Assembly: GCF_003316765.1 (NCBI RefSeq)
Contig: NZ_NIJF01000025.1
Span: forward strand, 1-47,595
DNA from: Bacillus sp. P14.5
GTDB taxonomy: Bacteria; Bacillota; Bacilli; Bacillales; Bacillaceae_B
Direction: 5' to 3'
DNA: 47,595 nt
Position 1 is the stretch's first letter; every line of letters starts with the position of its first letter. Made by a program: the position numbers and the translations under genes. Below are positions 33,147-41,895 of the stretch, one piece after another. The notes below the pieces were generated by a model. The model was not told where the DNA came from, searched no databases, and was given only the letters and a program-made list of their open reading frames with translations.

Positions 33147-35272
33147 TTACGCTTTTTCCATTCTCAATGAGCAGACTTTGAATTCCGGCATCCTTGAAAT
33201 TGGGTCCAGACAGTCACTTGTCAATTGGTTTACAGCCAGTTCTTCTCCCCAATGATATGGAACAAAAACGGTATCTTTTCTGATAGCTTTTGTAATACGT
33301 GTTTTGATGGTCATATGTGATCTCGGAGTAGTCAGCTTCACCATGTCCCCATCTGCCAGGCCGTATTTGCTTGCCAGCGCTGGATGCATTTCAGCATACG
33401 GCTCAGGACACTGCTGCATAAGGAAATCCACTCTCCGTGTCTGGTTTCCTGTGAGATAGTGGAAGACAACCCTTCCAGTTGTAAGGAACAGTGGAAACTC
33501 ACTGGTAGGTATTTCTCCCGCGTTTTTCCATCTGATGACAGCCAGGTTGGCTTTTCCGTCCGGTGTTCCAAATGATTCCTGGAACATCGTTGGCGTTCCT
33601 GGATGATCTTCTGAAGGGCAGGGCCAGAATACACCATCTTCTTTATCTATGCGTTCCCATGTAATACCGTAGTAGTCCGCTTTGCCTCCCTTGGTTGCAA
33701 GACGGAATTCATCGAATATTTCACTCGCCTCTTTATAAGGGAAATACTTTCCTCTTCCCATTCTTTCTGCAATCATCCCTATGATTTTCCAATCAGGCTG
33801 GGATTCACCAAGCGGTTCTGTTACCTTGCGGATATGGATGACCCTGCCTTCAAGGTTAGTGGTCGTACCCTCGTCTTCTGCCCATGTCGTTGCAGGCAGG
33901 ACTACATCGGCAAATTTGGCGGTTTCGGATAGGAAGAAATCACTGACCACCAGAAAATCCAATGCCCTGAATCCTTTCCAGACATGCTCAAGATTAGGGG
34001 CGGATACTGCAGGATTACTGCAGATGACGTGCATTCCGCGGATGGTTCCATTTAACATCTCATCAAACATCTCATAGGCTGACACACCCGGCTTTGGCAT
34101 TTCACTCGGGTCAATTCCCCATACTTTTGAGACATATTTCACTGCTTCTGGATCAGTCAATTTCCGGTAACCTGGCAGCAAATCGGCTTTTTGGCCGTGC
34201 TCCCTTCCCCCCTGTCCATTTCCCTGGCCTGTAAAGGTTGCTACACCTGACGCAAATTTTCCAATCTGACCTCTCAAAAGAGCCATTGATGTATATAAAG
34301 ATACATTATCAACACCCTTTCTTTGCTGCTCAACCCCTCTGGCAAACATCACAACTGAGCGTGGAGACATGCCATAGATGTGAGCAGCTTTGATGATTTT
34401 ATCAATTGAAATCCCTGTAATTTCTGAAGTATATTCAGGTGTGAATTTTGCAACGTTTGCTTTTAATTCTTCAAAGTTATTGCAGCGCTTCTCCACATAC
34501 TCGTGATTCACATACCCCTCTTTGATTAAGATATGGAGCATGCCATTCGCTAAGGCCGAATCTGTACCCGGTTTTAAGTCAAGATGGACATCCGCTACCC
34601 GGGCTGTTGGTGTTTCCCTTGGGTCCGCTACAATTAGCTTGGCCCCTTTGTCCTTCGCTCTCCACAGCCACTGAATACTTGTCGGATGGCATTCTGCTGT
34701 ATTGGATCCTGCAATAAAGAAACAATCTGTGTGTTCTAACTCTGGCCAAGGAAGCGTAGATCCTCGGTCGATACCAAGTGTCTTCAAAAATCCACCGGCA
34801 GCAGAACTCATACAGAAGCGTCCATTATAATCGATGAATCTTGTTCCAAGCCCGACCCTTGCATATTTTCCGACCAAATAACATTTTTCATTTGTCATGG
34901 ATACGCCGCCGAATACAGACAGAGCATCCTTGCCGCTTTCCCTTTGGATTCTTTTAAAATTTTCTTCTATTACGTCCAGTGCTTCTTTCCAAGAAGACTC
35001 TACAAATTCACCGTTCTTTTTAATCAAGGGCTTCAGGATTCTATCTTTATGATCAACAGTCTGATAAGCAGTTACCCCTTTTGGACACATTTTACCGTTC
35101 GTCACAGGCCAGTCATAACGGGGTTCCACTCCGACTACTTTATTGTTTTTTCATTTACCCTTATGTGCATTCCGCACTGCATCCCGCAGTAACAGCAATG
35201 GGTGGTGATGAGTTTCTCACCTGGCTTATGAAGGTTCTTAACTCCTTCTTTTGCTAAAAACTGGCTCATCAT
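33147..35272 (-). pseudogene. Molybdopterin catalytic subunit, probable nitrate reductase, with an apparent 1-base frameshift
   Basis: A DMSO-reductase family enzyme of about 708 residues if read through. The start ATG 35272 overlaps the previous stop. The first frame holds the [4Fe-4S] ligands HCCYCGMQCGMHIRV and stops at about 35148; the second, open to 33147, begins PRYDWPVTNGKMCPKG. Adding one A to the A run at about 35153-35159 gives NEKNNKVVGVEPRYDWP and restores the Cys set. YNGRFCMSSAA supplies the likely Cys ligand to molybdenum and NTAECHPTS matches nitrate reductases of the Nas/Nap type. No Tat signal, so it is cytoplasmic. Formate dehydrogenase or another oxyanion reductase remains possible. 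Confidence 0.82.
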
Positions 35273-36447
35273 TTACTTCCTCCCTTTTGGTGTTTTTCCA
35301 ATTCTTTCTGGACATGTTCAGGAAACTTATAATAATCATTCTGTCTTGTTTTACTAAAGCCTGACAGGTGAATTCCATTATTGGTTAAAATAGGTTTTTC
35401 TTTTTCTTGCACTTGTTGTTCCATATTCATTTGCTTCATGACCCTGATCCGTCTTCGGCATGCCGGGCAATAATCTGATAGGTAGCTACCGTCCGCAAGC
35501 TGCAAGTCAAAACTCTGCACATGAAGAATTTCCTGGACATCAATGATTTGATCGTTGGAGCTGTAGGCCGTTCCACAGCTTCGACAAAGCTTTGTATCAA
35601 CCTTCCACTCTTCCTGATAGTTCATTGGGACAGCCGTTGCAAGCGGCCTGATCGGCAGATGGAACAGTTTTCCGAATGGGAAGTATATAAGAAGGACAAC
35701 GACCGTAATTTGATGAATAAGTGTCAGATAGTGATGCATCCAGCCGTCTAAAAGAGCGTAAGAAACCGTCAACACCAATCCTGTGACCGTAACTGCTAAC
35801 AGCAATATCAGTGGGAAGAGGTCAAATTCGGCCCTTTGTGTCACCTTCACATCCTGGCTGACAATCCTTCTGGCTAATGCCATGCTCACTCCTATCAAGA
35901 CCATGGTGGCCGTGATATTCAATCCGTTGTACACCATTTCGGCAAACAGTCCGTGAGCAGCCATCGTAATCGTATCGACACCCATCACGACGATTACGTA
36001 GGTCTCCGGATCGACCAGTTCAAAATGCATCCAGCCGAAAGTCAATCCGAATGTGATGGCAAATGACCCTATGCAGCCCCAGGCAATAAGAACATGCTGT
36101 ACTCCTCTGTAAATTCCTCTTTTAAAAATGAACTTTTGCAATATGATATTTTCAAAGGCAGTCTTGAGTATCGCCCTTACATTTCTTTTTTGCCTTTTCT
36201 TCGTTCTTAAATTTTGAAAACTTCTTTTAACCACCTGCTTAGTGGCAGGTCTGAGCAGCCATGAACACATTCTTACAGTTAAACCGATGGCGAAAATTAA
36301 GGAAGATATGAGATATCCCATCAGTGCCATATCAAAATGGAGAAACTTTTCAGTCCCGACCCAGACCGTAAACAACAGAAACAAAATAATGAAGAAAGCG
36401 AATTTGCTTGTTTTAGAATAAAATGAACGTTCTAATGACTTCACCAT
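35269..36447 (-). CDS. b-type cytochrome membrane subunit with C-terminal zinc ribbon
   Basis: 392 residues. An N-terminal helix, then five NarI/HdrE-like helices (about residues 110-275) with His residues suited to two b hemes: YRGVQHVLIAWG, MAAHGLFAEM, WMHHYLTLIHQ and FPFGKLFHLPI. The cytoplasmic tail has two Cys pairs (CRSC and CPAC, about residues 302 and 346), a zinc-ribbon or Fe-S site not found in NarI. It should exchange electrons with the quinone pool. First gene of the operon; its stop overlaps the catalytic gene. Confidence 0.82.
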   Translation of the reverse strand: MVKSLERSFYSKTSKFAFFIILFLLFTVWVGTEKFLHFDMALMGYLISSLIFAIGLTVRMCSWLLRPATKQVVKRSFQNLRTKKRQKRNVRAILKTAFENIILQKFIFKRGIYRGVQHVLIAWGCIGSFAITFGLTFGWMHFELVDPETYVIVVMGVDTITMAAHGLFAEMVYNGLNITATMVLIGVSMALARRIVSQDVKVTQRAEFDLFPLILLLAVTVTGLVLTVSYALLDGWMHHYLTLIHQITVVVLLIYFPFGKLFHLPIRPLATAVPMNYQEEWKVDTKLCRSCGTAYSSNDQIIDVQEILHVQSFDLQLADGSYLSDYCPACRRRIRVMKQMNMEQQVQEKEKPILTNNGIHLSGFSKTRQNDYYKFPEHVQKELEKHQKGGSK

Positions 36448-36460
36448 TCCAAACCCCCCA

Positions 36461-36476
36461 TGTGACTTTTTTTACA
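36461..36476 (-). promoter_or_regulatory. Second, weaker Fnr-like site of the reductase operon
   Basis: TGTGACTTTTTTTACA, one mismatch in the outer half-site. It lies between the predicted start of transcription and the gene, so binding there would repress rather than activate. It may be chance. Confidence 0.35.
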
Positions 36477-36535
36477 TCTAAGGAACTCAATTTTTGTTAG
36501 GGTTGAATTAAGTTACTGATGCAGCAATTTCCTTT

Positions 36536-36578
36536 ATTGTAATGAAAGAAGATATATTGCACTGTGAAGTTCATCACA
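36536..36578 (-). promoter_or_regulatory. Fnr-dependent promoter of the reductase operon
   Basis: Perfect TGTGAAGTTCATCACA (36563-36578) is 21 nt from a strong -10, TACAAT on the minus strand (36536-36541). The divergent mrp gene has no good -10 at the mirror position. Confidence 0.87.
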
Positions 36579-36620
36579 GGAAAGGAAATTCATCAAATAA
36601 ATTTTATGAGGTGTTTAAAT

Positions 36621-37358
36621 ATGTTAGCAAAACATGTTATTGCGGTGACAAGCGGAAAAGGCGGAGTCGGAAAATCAACGGTTTCAACAAACCTGGCCAT
36701 ATCCCTGGCACGAAGAGGCAAGAATGTCGCATTGATTGACCTTGATATTTACGGTTTCAGCATTCCTAAAATAATGAATCTTACAGACCGTCCTAAAACG
36801 TTCAATGGAAAAATCATTCCTGTGGAATCACACGGAGTGAAGATCATGTCCATGGGATTTTTAATAAAAAATAATGAACCGGTCGTTTGGAGAGGACCGA
36901 TGCTCGGAAAGATGGTGGAGCATTTCAGTAAAGATGTCATGTGGGGTGAGCTTGATTATTGCATTCTCGACATGCCTCCGGGAACCGGTGACATCGCCCT
37001 GGATATGCATCATCACATTCCGCAAAGCAAGGAAATCATCGTGACCACGCCTCACCAAACTGCTGCCCTTGTTGCAGAGAGGGCAGGTACAATGGCACTC
37101 AAGGCAAAACACGACATTCTTGGCGTAGTCGAGAATATGTCCTACTTCCAACCAATGGACAGCCAGACGAAGTATCATTTATTTGGAACAGGCGGCGGAG
37201 AGATTCTGGCCGAAACCCTTAGAGCCGACCTGTTGGCTCAACTGCCAATCCAGGAACCGGACACAGATTCTGAGACACAAGCTATCTACGAAGAAGGCTC
37301 CCTTCTATTCGAACACTATGAAAACCTGGCTTCTCTTATTGAGAAAAAGACAATTTAA
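36621..37358 (+). CDS. Mrp/NBP35-family P-loop ATPase lacking the usual CxxC
   Basis: A 245-residue ATPase. VTSGKGGVGKSTVSTNLA (residues 9-26) is the deviant Walker A; LDMPPGTGDIALD (about residue 118) is a family motif. Relatives scaffold or deliver Fe-S clusters, and the dimer normally shares a cluster through a CxxC after ENMSYF; here that position reads FQPMDSQTKYHLFG, with no Cys. There is also no N-terminal MIP18-type domain. I start it at ATG 36621 (SD GAGGTG). Divergent from the reductase operon, so a maturation role is an attractive inference. Confidence 0.85.
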   Translation: MLAKHVIAVTSGKGGVGKSTVSTNLAISLARRGKNVALIDLDIYGFSIPKIMNLTDRPKTFNGKIIPVESHGVKIMSMGFLIKNNEPVVWRGPMLGKMVEHFSKDVMWGELDYCILDMPPGTGDIALDMHHHIPQSKEIIVTTPHQTAALVAERAGTMALKAKHDILGVVENMSYFQPMDSQTKYHLFGTGGGEILAETLRADLLAQLPIQEPDTDSETQAIYEEGSLLFEHYENLASLIEKKTI

Positions 37359-37364
37359 TAGTAA

Positions 37365-37398
37365 AAAAGGAATTACCTGTGTGAGGGTAATTCCTTTT
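37365..37398 (+). terminator. Terminator after the Mrp gene
   Basis: AAAAGGAATTACC (37365-37377) pairs with GGTAATTCCTTTT (37386-37398). Confidence 0.9.
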
Positions 37399-37453
37399 TG
37401 TTTATATAGTTTACTGTTATTGTGCTATTCTTGTTTTCACTTGCTTATTCAGC

Positions 37454-37614
37454 GTTGATTGGAGCGGAGGTGCGTGATCTCCTGCGGGATAAGCTTTCGT
37501 GATTCCTTCATCTAATGCAAAGAGTCCTCCAATCTATATGTCGCTGACCGGACGCTTCCGCTTTTAAAATCACCGCTCGCCCCGCGGAGTCACGCACCTG
37601 TAGGGGAAATCAAC
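37454..37614. repeat. Bacillaceae imperfect-palindrome intergenic repeat
   Basis: Ends GTTGATT and AATCAAC are inverted, and the inner arms GAGGTGCGTGA and TCACGCACCT pair, as do CTCCTGCGGG-type blocks. The whole 160-bp element can fold as a long hairpin. It resembles a repeat family I know from many Bacillus genomes. No gene is present from 37399 to 37655. Confidence 0.6.
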
Positions 37615-37655
37615 CTTTCTTTTATTTGTTTAACAACCTTGATTCTAAACAGTAT

Positions 37656-38372
37656 TTATAAAAGAATGATCATACTAACCAAGAAAAAAGCTGAATTGAT
37701 AATCTCACTGATTCCCAACTGCATGATGCTCAACTTCCGTCCATATAACACAAATGCCCTTACAACGCTCGGGATGAACGGGATGACCATCAGGTAAGCC
37801 GGACTGAATATTGGCATCATGGCCAACAGTGATAGATGATAACCCCATGAATACAATCGGAAAGTCTTATTCTTCTTCTCTCTTATCATCGTTTTCACAA
37901 AAAAGGTGCTTCCCAGAAAGAACAAGAATGAATAAAAGAGCAGCGACCATCCCTCTATATCAATCTCTCCAGATCCCAAGTAAAAACTTGCCAGGCCGCC
38001 GATACAAAATTCAATAATTGCTATAACATCGTTCGTAAATGCTCTCTCTTTTTTCTTTTTAGCAAAATATATATTGACCAGAAAGAACGGGATCATGGCA
38101 ACACCAAAATACAACATCCTCCAGTCAAACAGAAGTACAGTGACCAACATGAACATGCTGATCCCCAAATAAATGGCCGACCATTTTACATACTCACTTT
38201 TTTTCTTTCCTTTGACCAGCATCAACATTGGATAGGTAGCCAGGTAGAGAAACAACCAGCCTATCAACAATGGGATATGCGGTAATTCAAAAGAACTTTC
38301 CGATATGCCCAATATAAAAGGAACCAATAGCATTGCCCAGGCTCCATGCTGTTTTGGCAATAATGGTTTCAA
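37656..38372 (-). CDS. ywiC: YwiC-like membrane protein
   Basis: 238 residues, eight or so membrane helices. The start MKPLLPKQHGAWAMLLVPF is the YwiC family hallmark. In Bacillus subtilis ywiC lies in the narK-fnr region and its function is not established. It is Fnr-controlled here from a promoter shared back to back with the radical SAM gene, supporting a role in anaerobic nitrate metabolism. Confidence 0.87.
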   Translation of the reverse strand: MKPLLPKQHGAWAMLLVPFILGISESSFELPHIPLLIGWLFLYLATYPMLMLVKGKKKSEYVKWSAIYLGISMFMLVTVLLFDWRMLYFGVAMIPFFLVNIYFAKKKKERAFTNDVIAIIEFCIGGLASFYLGSGEIDIEGWSLLFYSFLFFLGSTFFVKTMIREKKNKTFRLYSWGYHLSLLAMMPIFSPAYLMVIPFIPSVVRAFVLYGRKLSIMQLGISEIINSAFFLVSMIILL

Positions 38373-38405
38373 CTTACTCTCCCCCTTTTTCTCTCATTCG
38401 ATCTC

Positions 38406-38475
38406 ATTATAATGAATATTTTCTTTTAACCATGTGATGTACTTCACTTACATACCGCCTTGTTTTCCTTACCAT
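38406..38475. promoter_or_regulatory. Single Fnr box serving two divergent promoters
   Basis: TGTGATGTACTTCACT (38433-38448, one mismatch). On the minus side TATAAT (38406-38411) is perfect; on the plus side TACCAT lies at 38470-38475. Both are exactly 21 nt from the box, so one site could activate ywiC and the radical SAM gene. Confidence 0.82.
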
Positions 38476-38505
38476 TGAAGTAAATTAAGGAATGGAGGAG
38501 TTTCA

Positions 38506-39630
38506 ATGTTTGATCGGGACTTTAATGAAAATCCCTTCATCGTCATTTGGGAGCTGACGAGGGCCTGTGAACTCCACTGCCTTCACTGCAGGGCGGAAGC
38601 ACAGCATCACCGTCATCCCCTGGAACTTGATTTTGAAGAAGGAAAGAAGTTGGTTGACTCCATCTATGAGATGGATAATCCTATGCTCGTCTTTACCGGA
38701 GGAGATCCACTGATGCGTCCGGATGTATATGATATTGCTTCTTATGCCATCCAAAAAGGACTGCGGGTTTCCATGACACCCAGCGCAACTCCGAATGTAA
38801 CAAAAGAAGCCATTAAAAAAGCCAAGGAAGTGGGCTTATCCAGATGGGCATTCAGTTTGGATGGTCCGACAGCAGAAATCCATGATCATTTCCGGGGAAC
38901 CAGCGGCTCATTTGATTTGACGATGAAAGCCATTGACTATATCCATGAGCTGGAGCTCCCCCTTCAGATCAATACGGTCATCTCAAGATATAATGTGGAT
39001 GTTTTGGATGAAATGGCCGAACTGGTTGAAAAGTTGGACTGTGTCCTTTGGAGTGTATTTTTCCTCGTACCGATCGGGAGAGGAAAAGAAAGGGATATGA
39101 TTACGCCTGTTCAGCATGAAAAAGTTTTCCGCTGGCTAAATGATTTAAGTAAAAAGGTGCGTTTTGATATTAAAACCACGGCCGCACAGCATTACCGCAG
39201 GGTGGTCATAACGGATAAAATGCAGCGTAACAGGGATGAAACCAGGTCCATCCAATATCAAGATGCTCTTCAAGCAGGAAAGACAGGAAGTTTCGATGGT
39301 CTCGGGAGGGCTCCTCGAGGGGTTAACGATGGAAATGGCTTTGTATTCATTTCCCATATCGGAGATGTCTATCCGAGCGGGCTACTTCCTGTTAAAGCAG
39401 GGAATGTCCGGGTGAAACCACTGCCAGAGATTTACCGGCACTCCCCTATTTTTAAAGAGCTGAGAGATCCCGATTCCTATAAAGGGAAATGCGGACAATG
39501 TGAGTTCAAATATGTATGCGGGGGCTCACGTTCAAGGGCATATGCACTCACCGGAGATTATTTGGAAAGTGAACCGGCATGTGTTTATATACCGAAAAGT
39601 ATGCGGGCTAAGAAACAGGCTGAGCGCTAA
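38506..39630 (+). CDS. Radical SAM/SPASM protein (NirJ/Ahb-like)
   Basis: 374 residues. The radical SAM cluster motif CELHCLHC lies near residue 22 and FTGGDPLMR near residue 64. The C-terminal SPASM Cys set is in GKCGQCEFKYVCGGSRSRA and the later EPACVY. Relatives include NirJ and AhbC/AhbD, which modify heme or siroheme side chains, and peptide-modifying enzymes. No precursor peptide is seen nearby, so heme modification is more likely, but this is inference. SD GGAGGAG; 17 nt before the Crp-type regulator, so probably one operon. Confidence 0.83.
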   Translation: MFDRDFNENPFIVIWELTRACELHCLHCRAEAQHHRHPLELDFEEGKKLVDSIYEMDNPMLVFTGGDPLMRPDVYDIASYAIQKGLRVSMTPSATPNVTKEAIKKAKEVGLSRWAFSLDGPTAEIHDHFRGTSGSFDLTMKAIDYIHELELPLQINTVISRYNVDVLDEMAELVEKLDCVLWSVFFLVPIGRGKERDMITPVQHEKVFRWLNDLSKKVRFDIKTTAAQHYRRVVITDKMQRNRDETRSIQYQDALQAGKTGSFDGLGRAPRGVNDGNGFVFISHIGDVYPSGLLPVKAGNVRVKPLPEIYRHSPIFKELRDPDSYKGKCGQCEFKYVCGGSRSRAYALTGDYLESEPACVYIPKSMRAKKQAER

Positions 39631-39647
39631 AAAAAAGGAGGTTCTTC

Positions 39648-40337
39648 ATGAAGAGGAATGAGATTGAAAACCATTTGAAAGCAGTATCTTTATTTAAAGA
39701 TCTCTCAGAGGAAGAACTCAAGCCTTTTATTAATATTTCATCTTGCAGAACCTATAATAGGCGTTCAGTTGTCTTTATGCAGGAAGACAAACTCGATCGC
39801 GTATTTTTTATCTACTCCGGCAAGGTGAAAATCCACAAAATGGACTTATCGGGCAGGGAACAAATTGTTTCGGTACTGGAAGCCGGGGATATGTTCCCCC
39901 ATGCCGGTTTCTTCCGAAAAGGATCCTTTCCTGCGAATGCAGAAATAATCGAGAATGCCCAACTGATCGTCATTCCGATTGCCGAATTTGAAAAAGTCCT
40001 GCTCAATAACCCGGAACTATGTATAAAGATATTCAAGGTCCTAGGAGAAAAAATTGTAGATCTGCACAACCGGCTGGAAGAACAGATCCTCCACAACACT
40101 TTTGAACAGATCATCATGCTGTTAATTCGATTAGCCAGGTCAAACGGATGCTCACATGGTGATAAATGGAAAATCACCACCCAGTTCACCAACAGGGAAC
40201 TAGCTAACATGATCGGAACCACCAGAGAAACCGTCAGCCGAAACCTTAACTACCTTCGAAAAAAAGGGCTCTTGGAAATTGATGAAAATGGGTGTCTCGT
40301 CATCGACTGCAACCTCCTTGAATCTGAAGTATCATAA
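39648..40337 (+). CDS. Crp/Fnr family regulator (Dnr/NnrR-like, no Fe-S cysteines)
   Basis: 229 residues: sensor domain (residues 15-125) with YSGKVKIHKMDLSGREQI, and winged helix with TNRELANMIGTTRETVSRNL (about residues 184-203). It lacks the C-terminal Cys cluster of the Fnr at 21.4 kb. Its position between a heme-type radical SAM gene and the nitrosative repair gene ric suggests a heme-based NO sensor of the Dnr type; inference only. SD AAAAGGAGG. Confidence 0.85.
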   Translation: MKRNEIENHLKAVSLFKDLSEEELKPFINISSCRTYNRRSVVFMQEDKLDRVFFIYSGKVKIHKMDLSGREQIVSVLEAGDMFPHAGFFRKGSFPANAEIIENAQLIVIPIAEFEKVLLNNPELCIKIFKVLGEKIVDLHNRLEEQILHNTFEQIIMLLIRLARSNGCSHGDKWKITTQFTNRELANMIGTTRETVSRNLNYLRKKGLLEIDENGCLVIDCNLLESEVS

Positions 40338-40350
40338 TTTTTCTGGATTA

Positions 40351-40393
40351 TGTGATATGCATCACAAAACATTACATTTTCTTTTGATATCTT
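40351..40393 (+). promoter_or_regulatory. Fnr-dependent promoter of ric
   Basis: Perfect TGTGATATGCATCACA (40351-40366), 21 nt, then TATCTT (40388-40393). The neighbouring Crp-type regulator could bind the same box. Confidence 0.78.
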
Positions 40394-40424
40394 AGAGTCA
40401 GAAAGAATAATTGGAGGGATTACA

Positions 40425-41126
40425 ATGGAACAAACATTTACAGGAGAAGCTTTAATAAGTGACATCGTAAAAAAATTCCCGAAAGCCAGTGACCTATTTA
40501 AATCCTATCGTATTGATTTCTGCTGTGGAGGAAACCGCCCATTGATCGAAGCACTAGAAGAAAGAAAGCTTTCTTTAAATGAGGTACTATCAGAACTGAA
40601 TAACCTATATAAAAAGTCCAAAGATTTAAATGAAAAATCAATTGATTGGGAGAAAAGCTCCTCTTCAAAATTGATTGATTATATCATCGATAAGCATCAC
40701 AGCTACTTAAACGAAGAACTGCCTTTATTAAGCCCTTACGTTACCAAGGTGTACCGTGTCCATGGTGAGCGCCACTCTCACTTAGGCAGGGTCCATAAGC
40801 TGTTTTATGATATTAAATCGGAATTGATCCAGCATACGGTCAAAGAAGAAACGGAAGATTTTCCATTAATTTTGGCTTATGAGGAAAATCCTACAGCTGA
40901 AAACAAGGAAAAACTGCAGCATATCATTAGTGAACTCGAAACCGAACATAGTTCTGCAGGCAATAAATTGAAAGAACTTCGTGAAGTCACGAATGATTTT
41001 ACACCGCCTGAAGAAGCATGCGGCACTTACAGACTGGTATACCAACGGTTGGAAGCTTTGGAGAGCGATCTATTCGAACATATTCACCTGGAGAACAATA
41101 TCCTGTTTCCACGTGCCATTTCTTGA
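40425..41126 (+). CDS. ric: RIC di-iron protein (ScdA/YtfE), Fe-S cluster repair
   Basis: 233 residues. The N-terminal ScdA domain has FCCGGNRPL (about residue 27). The hemerythrin-like part follows, with His/Glu ligands in DKHHSYLNEELP (about residue 88), HGERHSHLGRVH (about residue 111), TVKEETEDFP, ELETEHSSAG and EHIHLENNILFPRA. It repairs Fe-S clusters after nitric oxide or oxidative damage. SD TTGGAGGG. Confidence 0.93.
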   Translation: MEQTFTGEALISDIVKKFPKASDLFKSYRIDFCCGGNRPLIEALEERKLSLNEVLSELNNLYKKSKDLNEKSIDWEKSSSSKLIDYIIDKHHSYLNEELPLLSPYVTKVYRVHGERHSHLGRVHKLFYDIKSELIQHTVKEETEDFPLILAYEENPTAENKEKLQHIISELETEHSSAGNKLKELREVTNDFTPPEEACGTYRLVYQRLEALESDLFEHIHLENNILFPRAIS

Positions 41127-41284
41127 AAGTCAATTCCAAACCAACAGTTGAAGGTGGAGCGTTGTCGAAAGAGTTAAGGCAACTGACTATTTGATACGCA
41201 TGCTGCTCGACTCTTTCTTTCATTTTGTAAAACATACTGATCTCTCGTCTACTACGGAAATTACAAATATCTGGAGGAAGAATA

Positions 41285-41737
41285 GTGGTGAAATCCCAAT
41301 ATATGCTTTACTTGAAAAGTCTGCCAATATTTCAAGGCCTCGATAATCAAGTATTGAAAAAGATAGTGGCTGCATCAACGCTGATTGAAGTCCAAACACC
41401 AGAACAAATGAAAGAGATTCTAACTGAAGAAGAACTGTTTATCGTACTCACTGGTGAATTGGCACTTTACTATGAAAATCCCAAACACCCCACCATTAAA
41501 ATACAGTCAGTAAATATAGGGGAGTCATTAAGTACCCTAGAATCTGCTACAGAGACGCTGGTAATCAAACCGGGAAAAGGTACCGTATTAATGAAAGTAC
41601 CTTTATTATTCATCGAACACTTACTGATGCAAAATATAAAGTTTAAACAGAATGTAATCAAGGGGATGAATGAAAAATTACTTTCCTCTTTCGATAAGCT
41701 GATCACCCTTATTGGCAGGGACTCACACAATGTATAA
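41285..41737 (+). CDS. Stand-alone cNMP-binding-like domain (Crp-like without HTH)
   Basis: 150 residues resembling the sensor half of a Crp/Fnr protein: LKSLPIFQGLDNQVLKKIVA at the start, then FIVLTGELALYYENPKHP, and a long helix at the end (NVIKGMNEKLLSSFDKLITLI). There is no DNA-binding domain; the protein stops after the dimer helix. It could be a decoy dimer partner of the regulator at 39.6 kb or a relic. GTG start with SD TGGAGGAA. The 159-nt gap before it contains a possible AAAGAGT/ACTCTTT terminator for ric. Confidence 0.65.
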   Translation: MVKSQYMLYLKSLPIFQGLDNQVLKKIVAASTLIEVQTPEQMKEILTEEELFIVLTGELALYYENPKHPTIKIQSVNIGESLSTLESATETLVIKPGKGTVLMKVPLLFIEHLLMQNIKFKQNVIKGMNEKLLSSFDKLITLIGRDSHNV

Positions 41738-41742
41738 CTTTA

Positions 41743-41788
41743 AAAAAGAGTAGTGGCCAGTAAAAAAAATTGACCTCTGCTCTTTTTA
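41743..41788 (+). terminator. Terminator after the cNMP-binding-like gene
   Basis: AAAAAGAG (41743-41750) pairs with CTCTTTTT (41780-41787), extended by inner GGCCA/TGACC pairing. Confidence 0.75.
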
Positions 41789-41807
41789 ATTTCGCAATTC
41801 TATAATA

Positions 41808-41844
41808 AAAACGGCCGGTTACTTTAAAAATTGACCGGCCGTTT
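41808..41844. terminator. Second strong hairpin
   Basis: AACGGCCGGT pairs with ACCGGCCGTT (41834-41843), followed by T residues. It lies 11 nt before the tRNA fragment. Confidence 0.8.
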
Positions 41845-41854
41845 ATTAGGGTAA

Positions 41855-41895
41855 GGATCATAGCGGGCTCGAACCGCTGACCTCTTGGCTGCCAG
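41855..41895 (-). tRNA. 3' fragment of a tRNA gene (attachment-site scar)
   Basis: On the minus strand: the anticodon-loop-like CTGGCAG, CCAAG, variable loop AGGTC, a perfect T arm AGCGGTTCGAGCCCGCT, then ATGATCC as the acceptor 3' strand. No 5' half (D arm, 5' acceptor) is present; sequence similarity ends in the anticodon loop. A cut at that point is typical of tyrosine-integrase attachment sites. The T arm is most like Ala or Val tRNAs, but the isotype is not secure. It is not a functional tRNA. Confidence 0.7.

Noticed and set aside
31842..36447. NarGHJI nitrate reductase
   Set aside because: The catalytic subunit is much shorter than NarG and of Nas/Nap type, there is no NarJ chaperone, and a Rieske protein is present instead.
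36578..36621. Fnr activation of the mrp-like gene from the 36563 box
   Set aside because: The expected -10 position is poor and transcription would begin inside the ribosome site.
41855..41895. Complete tRNA gene
   Set aside because: The D arm, the 5' acceptor strand and the 5' anticodon stem are missing.
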